From NCBI RefSeq assembly GCF_021130785.1, contig NC_060213.1:130276001-130340000 (forward strand): a stretch of DNA of 64,000 nucleotides, written 5' to 3'. Below, piece by piece: positions 12,701 through 27,700 of this stretch; within the stretch, counting starts at the first letter, position 1; each line of letters begins with the position of its first letter. The position numbers were made by a program, and so were the translations under genes. Origin of the DNA: Homalodisca vitripennis. Taxonomy: Eukaryota; Arthropoda; Insecta; Hemiptera; Cicadellidae. The notes under the pieces are model-generated. The model saw only the letters and a program-made list of their open reading frames with translations. It searched no databases and had not been told where the DNA came from.

Positions 12701-15700
12701 TTTTGTCAGGATTTGAACTATTACAGAAGTATGGAATATGTGTGAAGGAACATGTATTTGTATAGAGTAATCATAAAAAAATCTGTTCCAATTAATACCA
12801 TATTACTTTTGAATTTTTAAGCGGTCAATCTCTAGTTTAAACATTCTGATTGTTAAATGAAGTCCTTGACAGAAATTCTGATATTCAGCTTATAAATAGC
12901 CTTACAGAAGTTCATCAGATAATGTTAACAGAGTGTAGATGAGAGGTGACCTCTCTGACGCGAGAATCAACCTTGTGTTGTGTTGCTGCCTGTCTGTCTG
13001 TTATCAGCTGTGATGCAACCTTCTACACTTGTTATCTTATCACATGACGTGACTGCCAAGTCTGCTTATCTTGTTTTTGTTGACTGCGCTGTAATGTGTG
13101 TAATCACAAGAGTGTTTTGAGTAATGATTGTGTTTATCTTTTTTTCACATTGAATAGTAGTGGCTCTTGGGATTAGTTTGATGTTGAACTATCAGCAGAC
13201 TTTTCTTATCTACATCGGACACAATAATGTTTTTTATACTTGTTTTTCTTTTAATGAGCACCCGATATCTGCTGCTCCCTGCTCCCGGTTTAATTTAATT
13301 TTAATTTAATTCTACATTATCTACCTCCAAAAATAGTATTATACTAATAACAAAACACTATACAATATTAGAAATTATTTAATTATTTGCTTTCAATCAA
13401 ATAAAATATTCAACAAAACTTAGTACCATAGTAGGCTACAGTGTGTAGTTATTTTAGCATAATGTCTGAAAAGTCTCTTGAATTTTAATAATAATTCTTT
13501 TAAAATTAATTCCTGCCAAGGAAAATATCCTTATTTTTATCTTAGCACTGAGCTATTGGGTTTTTTAATAGCTTCCATTTTGAAAATTTGGTGAAAATGG
13601 TTGGATTCATCTGAAAGTCTGAGGCAGCCTATAATATTTTAATTTGGAATGTTTTTAAAGTGAGTTTTGTAATGCTGTGCATTTAACATGAAAATATATT
13701 ATTTTTTTTTTATTTACAGACTGAGTTTATAGAAATAGGAGTCAGTTAAGTATAAAATATTGCACAAAGTTTGAAAACACCTGAGTAAGAACCATGTGTA
13801 ATTGAAGGTTGCCATAAGTTGTATAGTTTTTTTTTATTTCTACTGCCATATAAGCTTAGACCCATCCTTTAAAAATCAACAAGTAAAGCCCAAAACAAAA
13901 CAATTACTGTTCAGACATGGCTCACCTCCAAAATTATGTATGAGCCTTTTCCAAATTTACAAAAAAACTTTTTTATATTAAGGCTATGTTGGGAAATAAT
14001 CACAATATATTGAGAAATAATATAAAATATTTATCTTTAAGCAATCAAATTAGGAATTTCCAGGGTGAAAATTTTTTATTGAAAATATTACGTTTTTCCA
14101 TGGTTATATCTTACTACGGTGTACTATACAAGCTAACCAAGTACATAAAAATATACATATGACTTGTATAATAAAGAGATACCATAAAAATTCAAATGTA
14201 CGAAAAGCGCATTGGTTTTTTATATCAAATTGTAATCATTTAACATGTTAATTTTGTGGATATTTTTCTGAGATATTAATTGTACCCTTTGTAATGAAAT
14301 AGATTTTCTATATTCCTGTACTGCAAACCTATGTATTACATAGGATCTTTCAGGTAACAGGTGTTATTTTTGTGTGTGTGATTGCAGTGTAAATTATGAT
14401 ATAAAATGAAAATATTTCATTTATGTTTGCAGGTGTTGTTGATAAAGTGTAAGTTTATGGACACTATTATGAAATAGAAAAGAAAATTTTCTCTTTCTCA
14501 TGTTGGTATCAGTCTGTCACTGAAAAAAAAAAACAGCTCAGCATAACAAGTAATCAAAGTATTAAAAATTAGTGTTGTTGTGTGTATGGCTGTAAAATTG
14601 TAATGTTATTAAACCTTTCTGTTTATTTTACTAACTTTCACCATTCCCCAGGCCAGGAGGGTGAACTTAAGTATGTTATCAATTCTCCTCTTTGCATTGA
14701 TATAGGAATAAAATCACTTATAAAGTAGTAAATTTATGTTCACCAACTCATGATTTCTTAATAAAACAGATCTAGGTTTGAGTATTATTAGTAGTAAAAG
14801 AATCAGCATTTCTGCCACTTACGTAGCAGAAATGTCAGATGTGCTGCGTTTTATTCAATCTTGGTATATCTTAGTACTGAATTAGCACACTTTATACATG
14901 TTTTGCCTCCTGGATTGATACATGACTTTTTGTCGTAGTCAACCCAACATTCGGTTAGTTTTGGGAGTGCTGTCCCACTGTGTTTGTTATACATAGTCTG
15001 TTGTTGAAAAAAAGAGTTAAAACTAAAACTTCTTGTTGTGTTGATTATTTTCATTTAATTGTATTTATTTATTTATGTTTATTTATTCATATTACGTGTT
15101 ATTTTTATGACATGTTCCGTTTTTAATGATAGGACGTTATGATATGACAATGAGAAAGCACTCCAAAAAGTAATAATCACCATTGAAATATAATAGTTAC
15201 ATTGATGACAGAAAGTCATGTGACCTTATTTATATTCATAGCCCACTTTGTTTTGTAGTGCTGTTATTTATTAGAGGATTATTTTATAAATTTTAATACC
15301 CATTATTAGTTTATTCAAAAATGTTTGATAAGACTAATTATGAAGTTGATTGCAGAGCAAATTAATTTCAAAAGTTAAAAAACTTTCATGGCTGTACGTC
15401 CATACATAAAAATTTAACACGTTACAAAATATGTAATGTTGAACACTCGCACAGTACATACCATAATATTTATTCAGTTTCCCTCATCACGGAACACCAT
15501 GTATATGTTTTAGCGAATTTACAGTGAAAATCCAAATTTAAACAAATCCTTCATAGTTAAAGATGAATAAACTTTCAATAAGACAGTATTTAATAAATTC
15601 TGTTGTAGTATTAGTAATATACTAAAAATGAAATATGGGTGTTTTATCAAGTTTACAATTTTATATTTAAAGAAATTAATTGAATTGATTATTGTGTTGT

Positions 15701-18700
15701 TAATCAAAGCAAATGTTCAGCACTTGTGTTGTTACCAAGTTTTTATACATTGTGACACACGAGGCATTGTTTCAAATGCCAATTTCACCAGTTAATGTGT
15801 TATCTGTATCTGCTGTTACAGTGTTGTGGCTGTGAGCAAACTTGTAACAAGCAGTTGCACTGTTGTGAGACGTTGCGTCTCGTGGATGCGCAACCTCCGG
15901 CTGCAACAGCCCGGCCTGGTAAGTACACCCGGTCGATACTTAATTAGGTCAGTTTTCTAATTCTAATTGTATAGAGAATATGATGTACTGCCGCAAAATT
16001 GTGGTATTGTAACAGTATCGCTTGACATCATAAGATGCAGTCGATATCTACGTAAAATCCTGGTTTCTAATTTTTCAAATTAGTACATTGTACTTTTATT
16101 GTGTAATAGTAAAGGATGATCGTAACACGTTCATGCCGATGTGGGGCTCCAGAGCCCCCACTCACTTTTAAAAACCCAGCATGGGGCTCTAGAGCCCATG
16201 CTTCGTATGACTTGTATGGTTAGTTTAACCCAGCTGTATTTCCAAAAGACTTATCAAGTTTATCATACGGCTTTTTGGAATGGCTTTTAGTGCTTTATAC
16301 GCAAAAAACTATTTTACAGTTATTTACATATATAGTGCTAAAAATTCCTATTAAAAAATCAATATAATCTCGATTGTCCTGAACATGCAAGAAACTTTGA
16401 TTTCTTAAAGGTCATCATATTTACACGTTAGATTGATAAAAAAGTATGTGTTTTGTAACATTTTAATGATAACTTTCTATACTATATTGTAACAATGTTT
16501 ATTTTAGATAACACAGCTATGATGGGAAGGGTTGATTCAATGCGAATGTTGAGTTTAGCTTGAGTTCACCTTGCTCTTACGTGCAGCATTTGAAATCTGA
16601 TGCTGTTGCAGACTTCAACTCCTAAAACCTTAAGTCATGTTCGTCTCTTGCACTATTTTTTTTAGTCTGGTATGTCTGATGTCAAAACGATGCGGGAGGG
16701 TTTTAGTTTTGAGCTTCTTTGTTCTGTGTCGCCGACTGTTTTTGGATCCCTTCAGACGGACATGACTTCAGATTTCAGGAGTCAAGTCTGCAACAGCATC
16801 AGACTTCAGATGCTGCACGTAAGAGGAAGGTGAACTGGAGCTATAGTCAACACTCGCAATGTTTAGATGTTCTATTTAGAAACCCACCACACATTCCAGT
16901 GTCATTTTGTGTGCTTTAATGTATTGAATCTCTTCTTAATTTTGAAAAAATCTTTGTCAACCTAAATTTTGTTTGTAATAAACTATATAATTCATTATAT
17001 AGACTAGATAATTGTAAATCAATAACTAGAAATAATAGTAAGTATATCAGTCAAAAAATATATACTATTCTAGGTAGACTAGAAGATGGGGTAGATAAAC
17101 ATTTTAATGTTCCTGTTGACAATTTTGGTGGTGGGTCAAACGCAACGCATACAGTACTTTACAGTTTGAAGAGTTGAACGAACACTAGGCATTCCTGCAC
17201 AATCTCTTTTTGTTTTTTCTAGTTAGTGCTTTCCTCTGTGTTATCCTAGGAAGTTGATTTTGATTCTACAAGCATTTCAATTACTCGAAATTGTTTGACA
17301 TTGGGGGAGTTAAGAGAGTTAAAGGTTTGTGTTCGCTTTTTAGTTACTTTACCAACTACAACTGAGTAACATATTTTTAAATAGGTACCTTGTGCTGGTA
17401 TAATTCCCTGTGAAATATAACACTTGTGTTATGTAAGGTGGCAGGTCTGAAAGCAAAACTGTTTTGAACATTTCGAAGCAAACAAATTTAAGCTTTTGCT
17501 GAAGAATCTCATTTGTTCATAGGAGATGTGAATTTTTTTTCTTTTCTTCCTTTTAAGGGGAGTCCGACTCCTTATCTTCTGTTATGTCAACTTTATGCAA
17601 TTTATCTCTGGAACTAATCAAGCTAGGACTCTGATTTTTTTCTGTTAATTCTTGGGACTTATATTTATATACATACACACGTTTGTGCACGCAGATATAC
17701 AATAAACAATATTGAACCTATATTTTTTACTAAAAAATGGATTATTTTTATGTCGTTAATTATTAAAAAAAATTAACATTTATATTATAATTACACATTT
17801 TTAAATCCTCTATTTCTGTGATTATAATATATTACAAAAAACATGTGGTAAAATTTTAATTACTGTAGGACCTTCCTGAGCTGAAAAAAGTGGCAACAAA
17901 ACATTTAAAACACAAGTTTTAGATATCGCATTATGAAACAAAAGTACAGCTATATATGTTTAAAAAATCCAGGACACTATGCAGAGTAGTTTGGATCCTC
18001 CTGTTTATCAGATAGATCCTTAAGCTTTCATTTTTAAGAGTCCTGGTCTGTCTGATTTTCTTTTCAAGGTCCTTAGCTGCGTTTTCAGCGTTTTTCAGTT
18101 TAATTCACTCCAGATTTCTTATCGCATTCACTGGATGTTTTCCTGCACTCAAAACTAAATGATCAGTATTTGTGTATAAATGTTTGAATTTGCTGGAAGA
18201 TATAAATCCAAGTTATGCACAATCCCAATGTTAAACTTTAAAATATTGGAACGATTTTAGTGTTATAAACATTAACTCATGTTTCAACACCCGGTATGAC
18301 AAATTTCAGTAGGTAGTTCTGATGTTGAGTTTATCCAGGGAATTCCGATCAACTATTATTCTACATTGATTTTGTTCAACATTCAATAATTAATTCCGGA
18401 ACCAATTTTACTGCATCATGTTTCAAACCCTAGAACATGTAAAAAAAAAAAGAATCTTGACTAACTGATACTCTAACATCATAAGTAACTTCTATAATTA
18501 TCGTGATACTGTGACAGTTGCACTCATTAATTGAGTCGTTATTGAGAATAATGAAAGAATCTTTGTTACAGTTCTGCTGCCTCTGCTCACTGCTGTGTTC
18601 GTGCCTGCTTCTGCTCGGCCGATCAGTCTCAGGACTTGCGCTCGTCTACCTGCTGCTCATGAGTGCACTGCTCGGCCCTGCGCTCGTAGTCAAGTTTTTG

Positions 18701-21700
18701 CCGCCTCAAATGAAACAGACAGTTGCTCAATACGCTGCTTGTGTTCAACAGGCCTTTGCCAAATACTGTAAGTAGTGTTGTTTGGTACTGTTGGTCCAAT
18801 ACTGTATTAATTTTACACAATGCCACCACAAGCAGCAACAAAAAATACAAAGATTTCAATGTATCTCAATCGATCCAGGGCCATACCATGAAAACACGAA
18901 CCAGGCGGAACACATTTAGGCGTTAGTTACAGACTGTCAACGATGAGCGGCTTGACTGCACTAAAGCATTGTGTTTTGTCTTTCTTGATGTGACCATTTC
19001 AGACAGTTCACTATATGCGTGTAGGTCCTCCTACCCCAATTGAGACCATCCGCTCTCAATGTGTTCATAAGAGAAAGCACATTTGAAGAGACTAAAAACA
19101 AGAAAATCTCAACAAAAACGTTTCTGTCTCTAAAAACTTATGAAATAAAGCAGTAATTTACAACTATTTGAGTTAAGAGTTGATTAATTTCAATCGTATT
19201 TTACGAGATGTGATTCGTGAAACTGTGAATGTAGATGACAATGTGTGGGTGATGTTGTCACTGTATTGTCTACAGAAACCGTGGTTAGTGTGTGTGTGTG
19301 ATCAGCGATGTGTTCACAAGCTCCACATGACTTTGGTTAGGGTGCTTCCAATATTATAGTGGAGTTTATAGTTTGTTAGTTCTACCCCTGTGTTGCATAA
19401 GCTCCCATACACACAACAATCCGTTGGACTATTAAAGTTGGCCGAACGATCGTCTCAATTTCGTCTGTGAACGATTGCTTCTCACCATGGTTCGATTGGT
19501 CTTCAGATTATATAGGTTAAAACCAAAAAAGTGAGGTTGGCGGTCACATCCAAAACTCATCTGAATTAATATTTTCACGAATTAATATAGTTTGCAGATG
19601 ATCTGCTGGCAGAATTCCGCACACATATCAGTTTTCATCATTAGAGTGGCATTGCTTGGATGGTGGCTGTTGAAAATCCTACCATTTCTGCGAACAACTA
19701 ATCATCTGAACAGCTTCCCCGCAGACGCGACTATTGGTCGGACAATTAAAACCGTTGGAAACCAAATGTTATGATTTGCTTTTTTCTGGTCCATAACAAT
19801 AATCACATGAAATCACAGTTTTTTCATATACTTATTTATTTTCTAGTTTTATTTTTGTGTTCATTAATTGGAGTTACACATCCAACATGGCTGCCAAGCA
19901 ACAATCTCAGTGAAAGTGCTCAGTAATAAGTGATAGTTTTAGTGGTATAAGTACAAAACAAACACCTAAACTTGTGCATCACTAACGACTGTCAAGTACT
20001 GTGAGTATTTTCCATTTTAAAAAAATCAAGAAAACAAGTTCAATAACAACAAACTTTACTTACTGCAAGAATCCTAAGCATATGACATCAACAAAGAACA
20101 CTTAAGTAACCATTACCAAGCTTAACAATACAAAAATATATGTATATTTTACATATTAAACAACACTATTTCTGACAAAGGTAGAAGCTCTGTTTAATTT
20201 AAAATAAACATTTGTAGGGAATAATCTGGTTACCATATGGTAACCACTGGAAGCAGTGCTGACTGTTCTGACATCTCACATTCCACACACTGACCTACTA
20301 CTGCCTGACCTCATTACAACCAGCTCAGCACTTGTTACGCAACCTGCTGACAACTGCTAGCAGCTGTGTACTTACTGACCTAGCTTAAGCTGTACTCCTG
20401 CTCTACTCTGTACCTAGCTGTACAAAATGCCCACAAAATATCCTTGTGGCAATTGTGATATATAGGTGTCAGATTTTCAGGAATAAAATGTACAAGAAAA
20501 TGTAAAAAATGGTACCACTCAGGATGCCAAACATTCCAGAAAAAAGCTTAAAAAAATGGACGATTCTGAAATCGCAAAATGGCAATGTATTACCTGTAGA
20601 AGAGACCAAACAGCTTGATCAAGAAACATAGTGATCCAAATTTAAATTTAAATACAACTCAATCACTCCAGACCGTTCTTTTCAAGGCCTTGAATAATAG
20701 TTTTTACTCAATGTGTTAGTTTTGGAAGCACAACTCCTCTATCCCTCCCTCTCTGACTGACTTAAAACTTAGGACGAGAGTAAAATCTAAACTGATTGAC
20801 CATGATGAAAAGCTAGAAGATCAGGACTTATAAAAAAATCTCTGACCCTAGCTGCTCAGAGGCCGGAACAATCTTACTACAGGAGAATAATGAACTGAAA
20901 AATAACATCCACTATCTAAATAGTCGAAATTTCTCTACTTGAAGCCAAACTCACTTAGTATGGAAGCAAAAGTTGAAGAACTCTCAGCCATAGAAATTAA
21001 ACATATACAGAAAATTGAAATCCTGCTAAACAAGTTGGAGGATGTAGAGCAGGAGCTTATTAAATGTAAACAAGATAAATCTGACTTACAAAATATTTTT
21101 TGAGGAACACGACATAAAACAATCAGAAATGCTCACTGGTTACCTATATAAAATAGACGAGCAAGAAAAAAATCATCTCAAAATTGAAAAACAATGACTG
21201 AGCAAACTGATAGTTACAATTTTAAAACTTTTAAAGACATGGAAACCCAAAACAACCTTTGTTAGCTCACAATCGACAAATCCTAATCCTGCTTCTTTGT
21301 TGGATCTAGCTCTTGTCCTGGAAAAATTTGACCATATGGAGCAGTCCATGGCAGATCTTGCGAGTTATGCCATGAATAATTATGCCCTCTGCCAGCCCTT
21401 AAGGCTGATGTCCTGAATACAATAACGGGACAAGAAGACCAGAACAAAGAAATGAATATAAGGAAGACACAGAAGGCTCGTCTTACTAAATTAAAGCCAG
21501 TTTCAGAACTAAAAAGTAAAAAACTACCAATAAGGACAAAACTAGAAAATCAATTTTACTTAGTGTTTCATTACAAGTAAAAAAGTGTAGAGACCACAAA
21601 ACACCGGAATTTTGATCTAATTACGCCTGACCAGACTATACAGAAGAGTGGGGGAGCTAGGACAAACCCCGTCACAAAAACTGATCAGCTCTCTTGCGAC

Positions 21701-24700
21701 ACAGGGTTCCGGCCCGATACCTGACCATCATGAACAGATGAGTGGGGGAGCCAGACAAACCCCGTCACAAAAACTGATCAGCTCTCTTGCGACAAAGGGT
21801 TCCAGCCCGATACCTGACCAGCATGCACAAAAGAGTGGGGGAGCCAGACAAACCCCGTCACAAAAACTGAACCAGGACTACTTTGTGACACAGGGTTCCG
21901 GCCCTGATACCTGACCATCATGAACAGAAGAGTGGGGGAGCCAGACAAACCCCGTCACAAAAACTGAAAACACCAGGGACACTCCAGTACTAAATAGCAA
22001 TAAGATAGTTGTTGAAGCGCAGGTACATTTTCCAAATGACTATTCACCACCTAGACAAAGTACTTTTTATAGAGTTCATCCAGAAAAAACATTTTTTAGG
22101 CAAACATCCAAAGGCAATTCACAAATTCAAACAAAAAATACAAAACCAGGATCTTTGTAAATCCCCATCACCCTGCAAACAAGTTAACCTAAAAATCACT
22201 GTTCTACATCAGAATATCCAAGGACATGAAGAATAAAAACTAACAGATTAGTCCACCTTCTTGAAGAAGTACAGCCAAGGATCTTAATACTCACAGAACA
22301 TGGACTTAAAGAAGACATTTTAAAAAATATCAAAATTTCTGGCTACACACTTGCCACCTACTTTAGTAGAAGTAAACCATACTAAAGGAGGAGCAGCAAT
22401 TTATGTTGACGAAAACATATTCCACCTGACAGAGACAATCCCTGTTTCAGCATACTGTCAAGAATTAATCTGCGAAACAGCAATGATTAAGCTAACATTG
22501 AACAAGAAAACCATTATACATTACTGGAATTTATAGACCTCCTTCTGGTAACCTTCATCATAGCACTGAGTCTAATATCAGAAATGTTGGAAAAAACAAA
22601 AGCAGAAAATCAACCCCATTCTGTTATTAGGTGACATCAATGTTGACTGCTTAAAGACTGACAACGAAAACAAACAACTTAATAAATGTTTTGGCCAGTC
22701 ACAACATTTTATAGATTGAATCTACCTCCTACTAGGATTACATCGAATACAAGGTCTTCAATTGACTGTGTTTGTACAAATCTACCACTTGAAGAGTTAG
22801 AAAGTAAGGTATTTCACAGCGGCCTATCTGACCATACTGCACAACTTTGTACGTCACAAATAAGGACTTATCAGGAAAACACCTATTACAGTGGAATGAG
22901 CGAAACTATTCCCAGAATAACCTTAGTATGTTAAATGCTTTACTGCTACAAGAAAATTGGGATGAAGTGCACAATGCTTACACTGCAGAAGAAGCATATA
23001 CTAAATTTATGTCAATAGTTACCTATGGCTCTCAATCAAGCATGTCCATTAAAGAAAATTAGAAGGAAAAAGAAGGTGACAAATAAACATTTTGTAGGAC
23101 CATCAGGTAAACTTGCTAAAAAGAAAACTTCCTTCAGAAACTTCTAGTATATGAGAAAACAAATAATGAAGAAGATAAACGCAATCTAGCAAAGGCTAAG
23201 AAAGAATATGACTTGAGGCTGAGAAAAATTAGACAAGAGGCATCAGCCAGTTTCATAAATAGAGCAGAGAAATAAATCTAAAGCCTTGTGGAAGATAATA
23301 AACGATGAAAGACAGACAAAAAATGTAATACAACAAACACTCAAGCTTGAAATTGATGGACATGTAGAAGATAACCCCTATAAAATTGCAAAGCATATGA
23401 ATCACTTCTTTACCAGCATCGCTGAGAGAACGCTGAAAAACAATCCTAAACCATCCATAGACCCACACACAACCTCGGACACCGGCCATGACTTACATAA
23501 ACTACCAACACGGCAAGCCAAATAGAAATACAAAATATTATAAAAAATCTCAACAAAAAAACTTCTGCAGCCACCGACAATATCTCACAAAAATACTTAA
23601 AACATTGTAAGGAATCACTAAACAATCCCCTCACAAGTATTATTAACAAAATCATTGAGTCAAGGTCAATTTCCATCAGCCCTAAAACTTGCAAAAGTTT
23701 TACCCAAAACATAAAAAGGGGAGTAAAAACCGAAGTTGGCAATTACAGGCCAATATCAATATTGCCAACTTTCTCTAAAATCTTAGAAAAAGTTGTCCTG
23801 AGAAGGCTTTTGGACCACTGTGAGAAGTTTTAATTTATTAACTGAGAGACAACATGGTTTCATCAAGGGAAAATCAACCATGACCGCCCTGACCGATTTT
23901 GCTGACTACATAATTGACAACCTTGAGGAAGGAAAAAACATGTTACTAGTTTCTTCCTAGACCTGAGTAAAGCATTTGACTGCTTGAGCCATGATCTCAT
24001 ATTTACACAAATTAGACAAATTAGGAATTAAGAGCACAGCCAAGATGTGGTTTAAAAGCTATCTTAAAGACCGAAACAAATAGTAGAAATAAAACAAGCA
24101 ACAAGTGGAATCACAGCAATAACTAGATCAAGACCTTTACCTATAAAATCGAGGAGTGCCCCAGGGTCTGTTTTGGGACCAGTATTATTTATACTGTTTA
24201 CAAATGACATACCGAACACCTGGACAAATTTTGTACAGTTTCAATGTACGCTGATGATACCACCTTGTCTTGAGTGGACAAAAAGACAATCTAGATATCA
24301 GATCATTCACAGCCTTGAACATGGCTTATCAGTACTGCCACTCAAATGACTTGGTGGTAAATCCAGACAAAAACTAGTCAAGTCGCATTTGGTGAGAAGA
24401 TGTGATGAAAGTACCAACAATACCCGACGTGGAAAGGAAACACCCAAGCTAAATATTTGGAGTTCATTGTTGATGTGGGGATTTACCTGGTCACCCAGCA
24501 TGTAGACAATCTTCTCCATCAAATTAAATTCCTCCCTTTATATGATCAAAGTACAAAATCTATAAGCGACATATCTACTGCGAAAATTGCCTACCATTCC
24601 TTGTTTGAAACTCACATCAGGTATGGCCTAATGATATGGGGAGGAACTTCTGCAAGTAATCTTCAGAAAGTTTTGATTCTACAAAAGAGGGCCGTAAGAA

Positions 24701-27700
24701 CCTTAGCTGGAGCTGTAGGCTACAGAGAAAGTTGTAGAGAAGCCTTCAAAACCCTGAAGATTATACCAATAGTAAACCTCTACATAAAAGAAGTCATCTT
24801 GTATGCTGTTGGACAACCCCTGACGCAGAATAGACACCTACATGACTACAATACTAGACACACGGTACTCGTTACCAACTACCAGTTCACCATCTCTTAC
24901 CTATATGAAAGAAACCCTCCTACATGGGCATGAAGCTGCACAAAACCTTCTACCTGAAGAATTGAGATGCCCTCACCGGGAGAAGACTGAAGACTACTCT
25001 TACTGACTGGCTAATTAACAATCCTTTTTACTCACTTAACGAGTTTATTGAAAGAAGACAATGAACATTGCCATTTGAAAAGCTTATTTTTGAAAATTGT
25101 AACAACTGTTTGTGATGATTTTATTTGACGCCATTTCAATACTTTAATGTATTTGAAAATAAAGAATATTTGTATTTGTATTTTGTATTTGTAATTCTAT
25201 TCTTGGATCATCTTAAGGATAAAACTAAATATTTTAGAGCCATTATTTGATTATGTTAATTATGGTCGTATTCTGGGGGCAGTTGTGAAAGATACTGTTC
25301 AATACCGGTGTTTACTTATTCTACAGGGAGCGCTTCAGTAACTTCTGTAGTGGATAACTTTTATCACGCATTTTTCATGTAGTATAAGTCTGCAGTGTGA
25401 TATATTTGGGGCCATGGTACTCTTGTGGAATTGTAATCAGAGCTGCCACTGGCGATGAAGGTCTGGTAAAGCATGAATTTATATAATGTCAATGGAAATT
25501 CTTACTGGGGATGGATCGATTCCTATACTCTATAGTACAGCTCTTTTTGTTCAAATCTTTCAAATCTTTCAAATCTTTATTTGTCATTAGGCTATATTAC
25601 AAGCAATAGACATTGTCATACTAATACTAAATATACTATGCAGTATACAAATTGTCATAACTACAATAATGATAAAAATCTTCAATAGAATATGGTGCAG
25701 TCCTCACCAAAAAACTTGTAATTATTGTTTTGAATACATTAATACTTAATTTTTTTACATATTCAGGTAAACTATTATACAATTTAATTTGCATATATTT
25801 ATGACTGTTTATCACTTTTTGGAGTCTGGTACTTGGTAAATTAAGATTATCACAGTTCCTAGTATAGTGGCTATGATACACATTGCGTTCAACAAAATCA
25901 GATAAATGTTTTTTTAACATATAATAAATTACACAATATATACAAGCTAGGTACAGTTAAAATCTTAAAACTAATAAAATATGGCTTACAACTTTCTATC
26001 TGACTTATACCAGCCATAACTCGAATTGCCCTTTTTTGGCATAAAAATACATCGTTAGCTCCAGGACTATTTCCCCATAGCAATATGCCATAGTTCAAGT
26101 GACAATTAAAAAATGCAAAATAGGCCATACGCAAACAATCAGAATCAACATTATACTTAATCTTAAACAATAAGTATAACACTCTAGATAGTTTAGTAAT
26201 TAGCTGCTCAGTATGATAATGCCAACTAAGTTTTGAGTCTAGATGAATACCGAGCAACTTGACATGCTGATTGACTAACTCTCCATCTACTTTCCTTAAT
26301 GTAAAGATGATTTGTTCTGACTTATCATCATTAAGTATTAACTCATTTGCTGAGAACCAGTCACCAGCCCTTTCCACTAATAGAGCAGATTCACGTTTCA
26401 CATAATCCAGAGAGTAACCCTTAACCAGTGCTGATGTATCATCTGCAAAGAGGACAGACTGATGGGGGAGGTTGGATGGAAGATCATTAATCATAATGAC
26501 AAATAGGAGTGGCCCCAAAACAGACCCTTGGGGAACACCTCTAACCACTTCCCGCATACGAGACACCTGATCCCCCATTACAACCACCTGTTTTCTGTTC
26601 ACAAGGTACGAACGTATAAGGTTTAATTCTTTGCCCATTACACCATACTTAGAGAGCTTTTTAAGCAGTATTTTGTGCGATATAATATCAAAAGCTTTTC
26701 TCAAATCTAACAGAGTCAAAGCCAAGAAAGAATTTTTTTCAAATGCCTTGAGAACTTCAGTAACAACCTTTTCAACTGCATCAATGGTAGACTTACCAGC
26801 TAAAAAACCAAATTGTGCATTCGTAAAGTAATTATTTTGTACAAAAAAAGAATATAGTCGTCTTTTGATAAAGTGCTCAATAATTTTAGAAAAGATTGGT
26901 ACCAGAGCAATTGGTCTAAAATTAGCAAGTTCATCTACATTCTTCTTCTTTTGAACTGGGATAACTTTAGTAACTTTTAAACTTTCAGGAAATATTCCTT
27001 GATCTAAAATTTTATTTATTAAATACGTAACAGGAGATACAATTGCTGGCATTATACACTTTATCATCTTGTTTGAGAGGCCATAGTAGTCCTGACTAAT
27101 AGAACCTTTCAAGTTAGAAGTTATATGCAACACCTCTGCCTCTGACGCTGGATCCCAGGCCTGTCTAGCATCTGGATTAGATTTTATTTCGTTGACATTA
27201 TTCATATAGTCAATATGACTATGCTTCACAGAATTGCCACTACTGTTTGGACCATCCTTAGCAACAGATTCACCTACACTAACAAAGTAGTCATTAAACG
27301 TATCTGTTGAAATTGAAGACGTATCTGTTCAATTCCAATACCAACAAAAGTGCTTTAAATACGCTTGGAAAGTCACAATTTCACAATATTACAACTAGTA
27401 ATAGTGTTTCAAAGCTGAATCACGAACCCAAATAAGTCGGTGGACCCATCGTTCTACCTTTGCACTCCAGTATCTCATCATGCAGTTAGTGAAGTACCAC
27501 TCTTGAACATCTATACATAAGGTTGCCTAGATTTAAGTGACACATCGGTTTTTGCTGCACCCACTGTGGGTTCAACTGGAAGGTTTAAACCAGCTAGAAT
27601 TGAACCCTCCTGGGGGCTAGTGGGTGTTTTATCGATTTAGAAAATAAATTTGGAAAATTAAGAAAAATATAAATGAAAATCCTATAAATTTATTTTTATA

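Larger units (their letters stand above)
4147..15821 (+). other. RETREG intron of about 11.7 kb
   Basis: The intron lies between matching phase-2 borders. It holds a LINE endonuclease remnant, a mariner-like remnant, an intact Tc1 element, TA microsatellites and a perfect palindrome, listed separately. In the stretches 5200-6690, 7100-9720 and 11960-15800 I see only AT-rich sequence with short A or T runs and no exon-like open frame. A T-rich (attt)n run lies at about 15060-15095. Confidence 0.7.
20427..25193 (+). mobile_element. decayed near full-length CR1/Jockey-like LINE
   Basis: The remains, in order, are a GC-richer 5' region (about 19880-20426), ORF1 from the ATG at 20427, an endonuclease (22198-22860), reverse transcriptase (23640-24930), and a 3' end with aataaag and a (tatttg)n tail at about 25160-25193. 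ORF1 and ORF2 are broken by many stops and shifts, so the copy is dead. A PHD-like ORF1 finger and a YNTRH-type C-terminus suggest the CR1/Jockey supergroup, but the clade needs an RT tree. Confidence 0.88.

Noticed and set aside
18629..18926. Other-frame and antisense open frames over the second-hairpin exon
   Set aside because: They overlap a well-supported RETREG exon and run through its donor; shadows.
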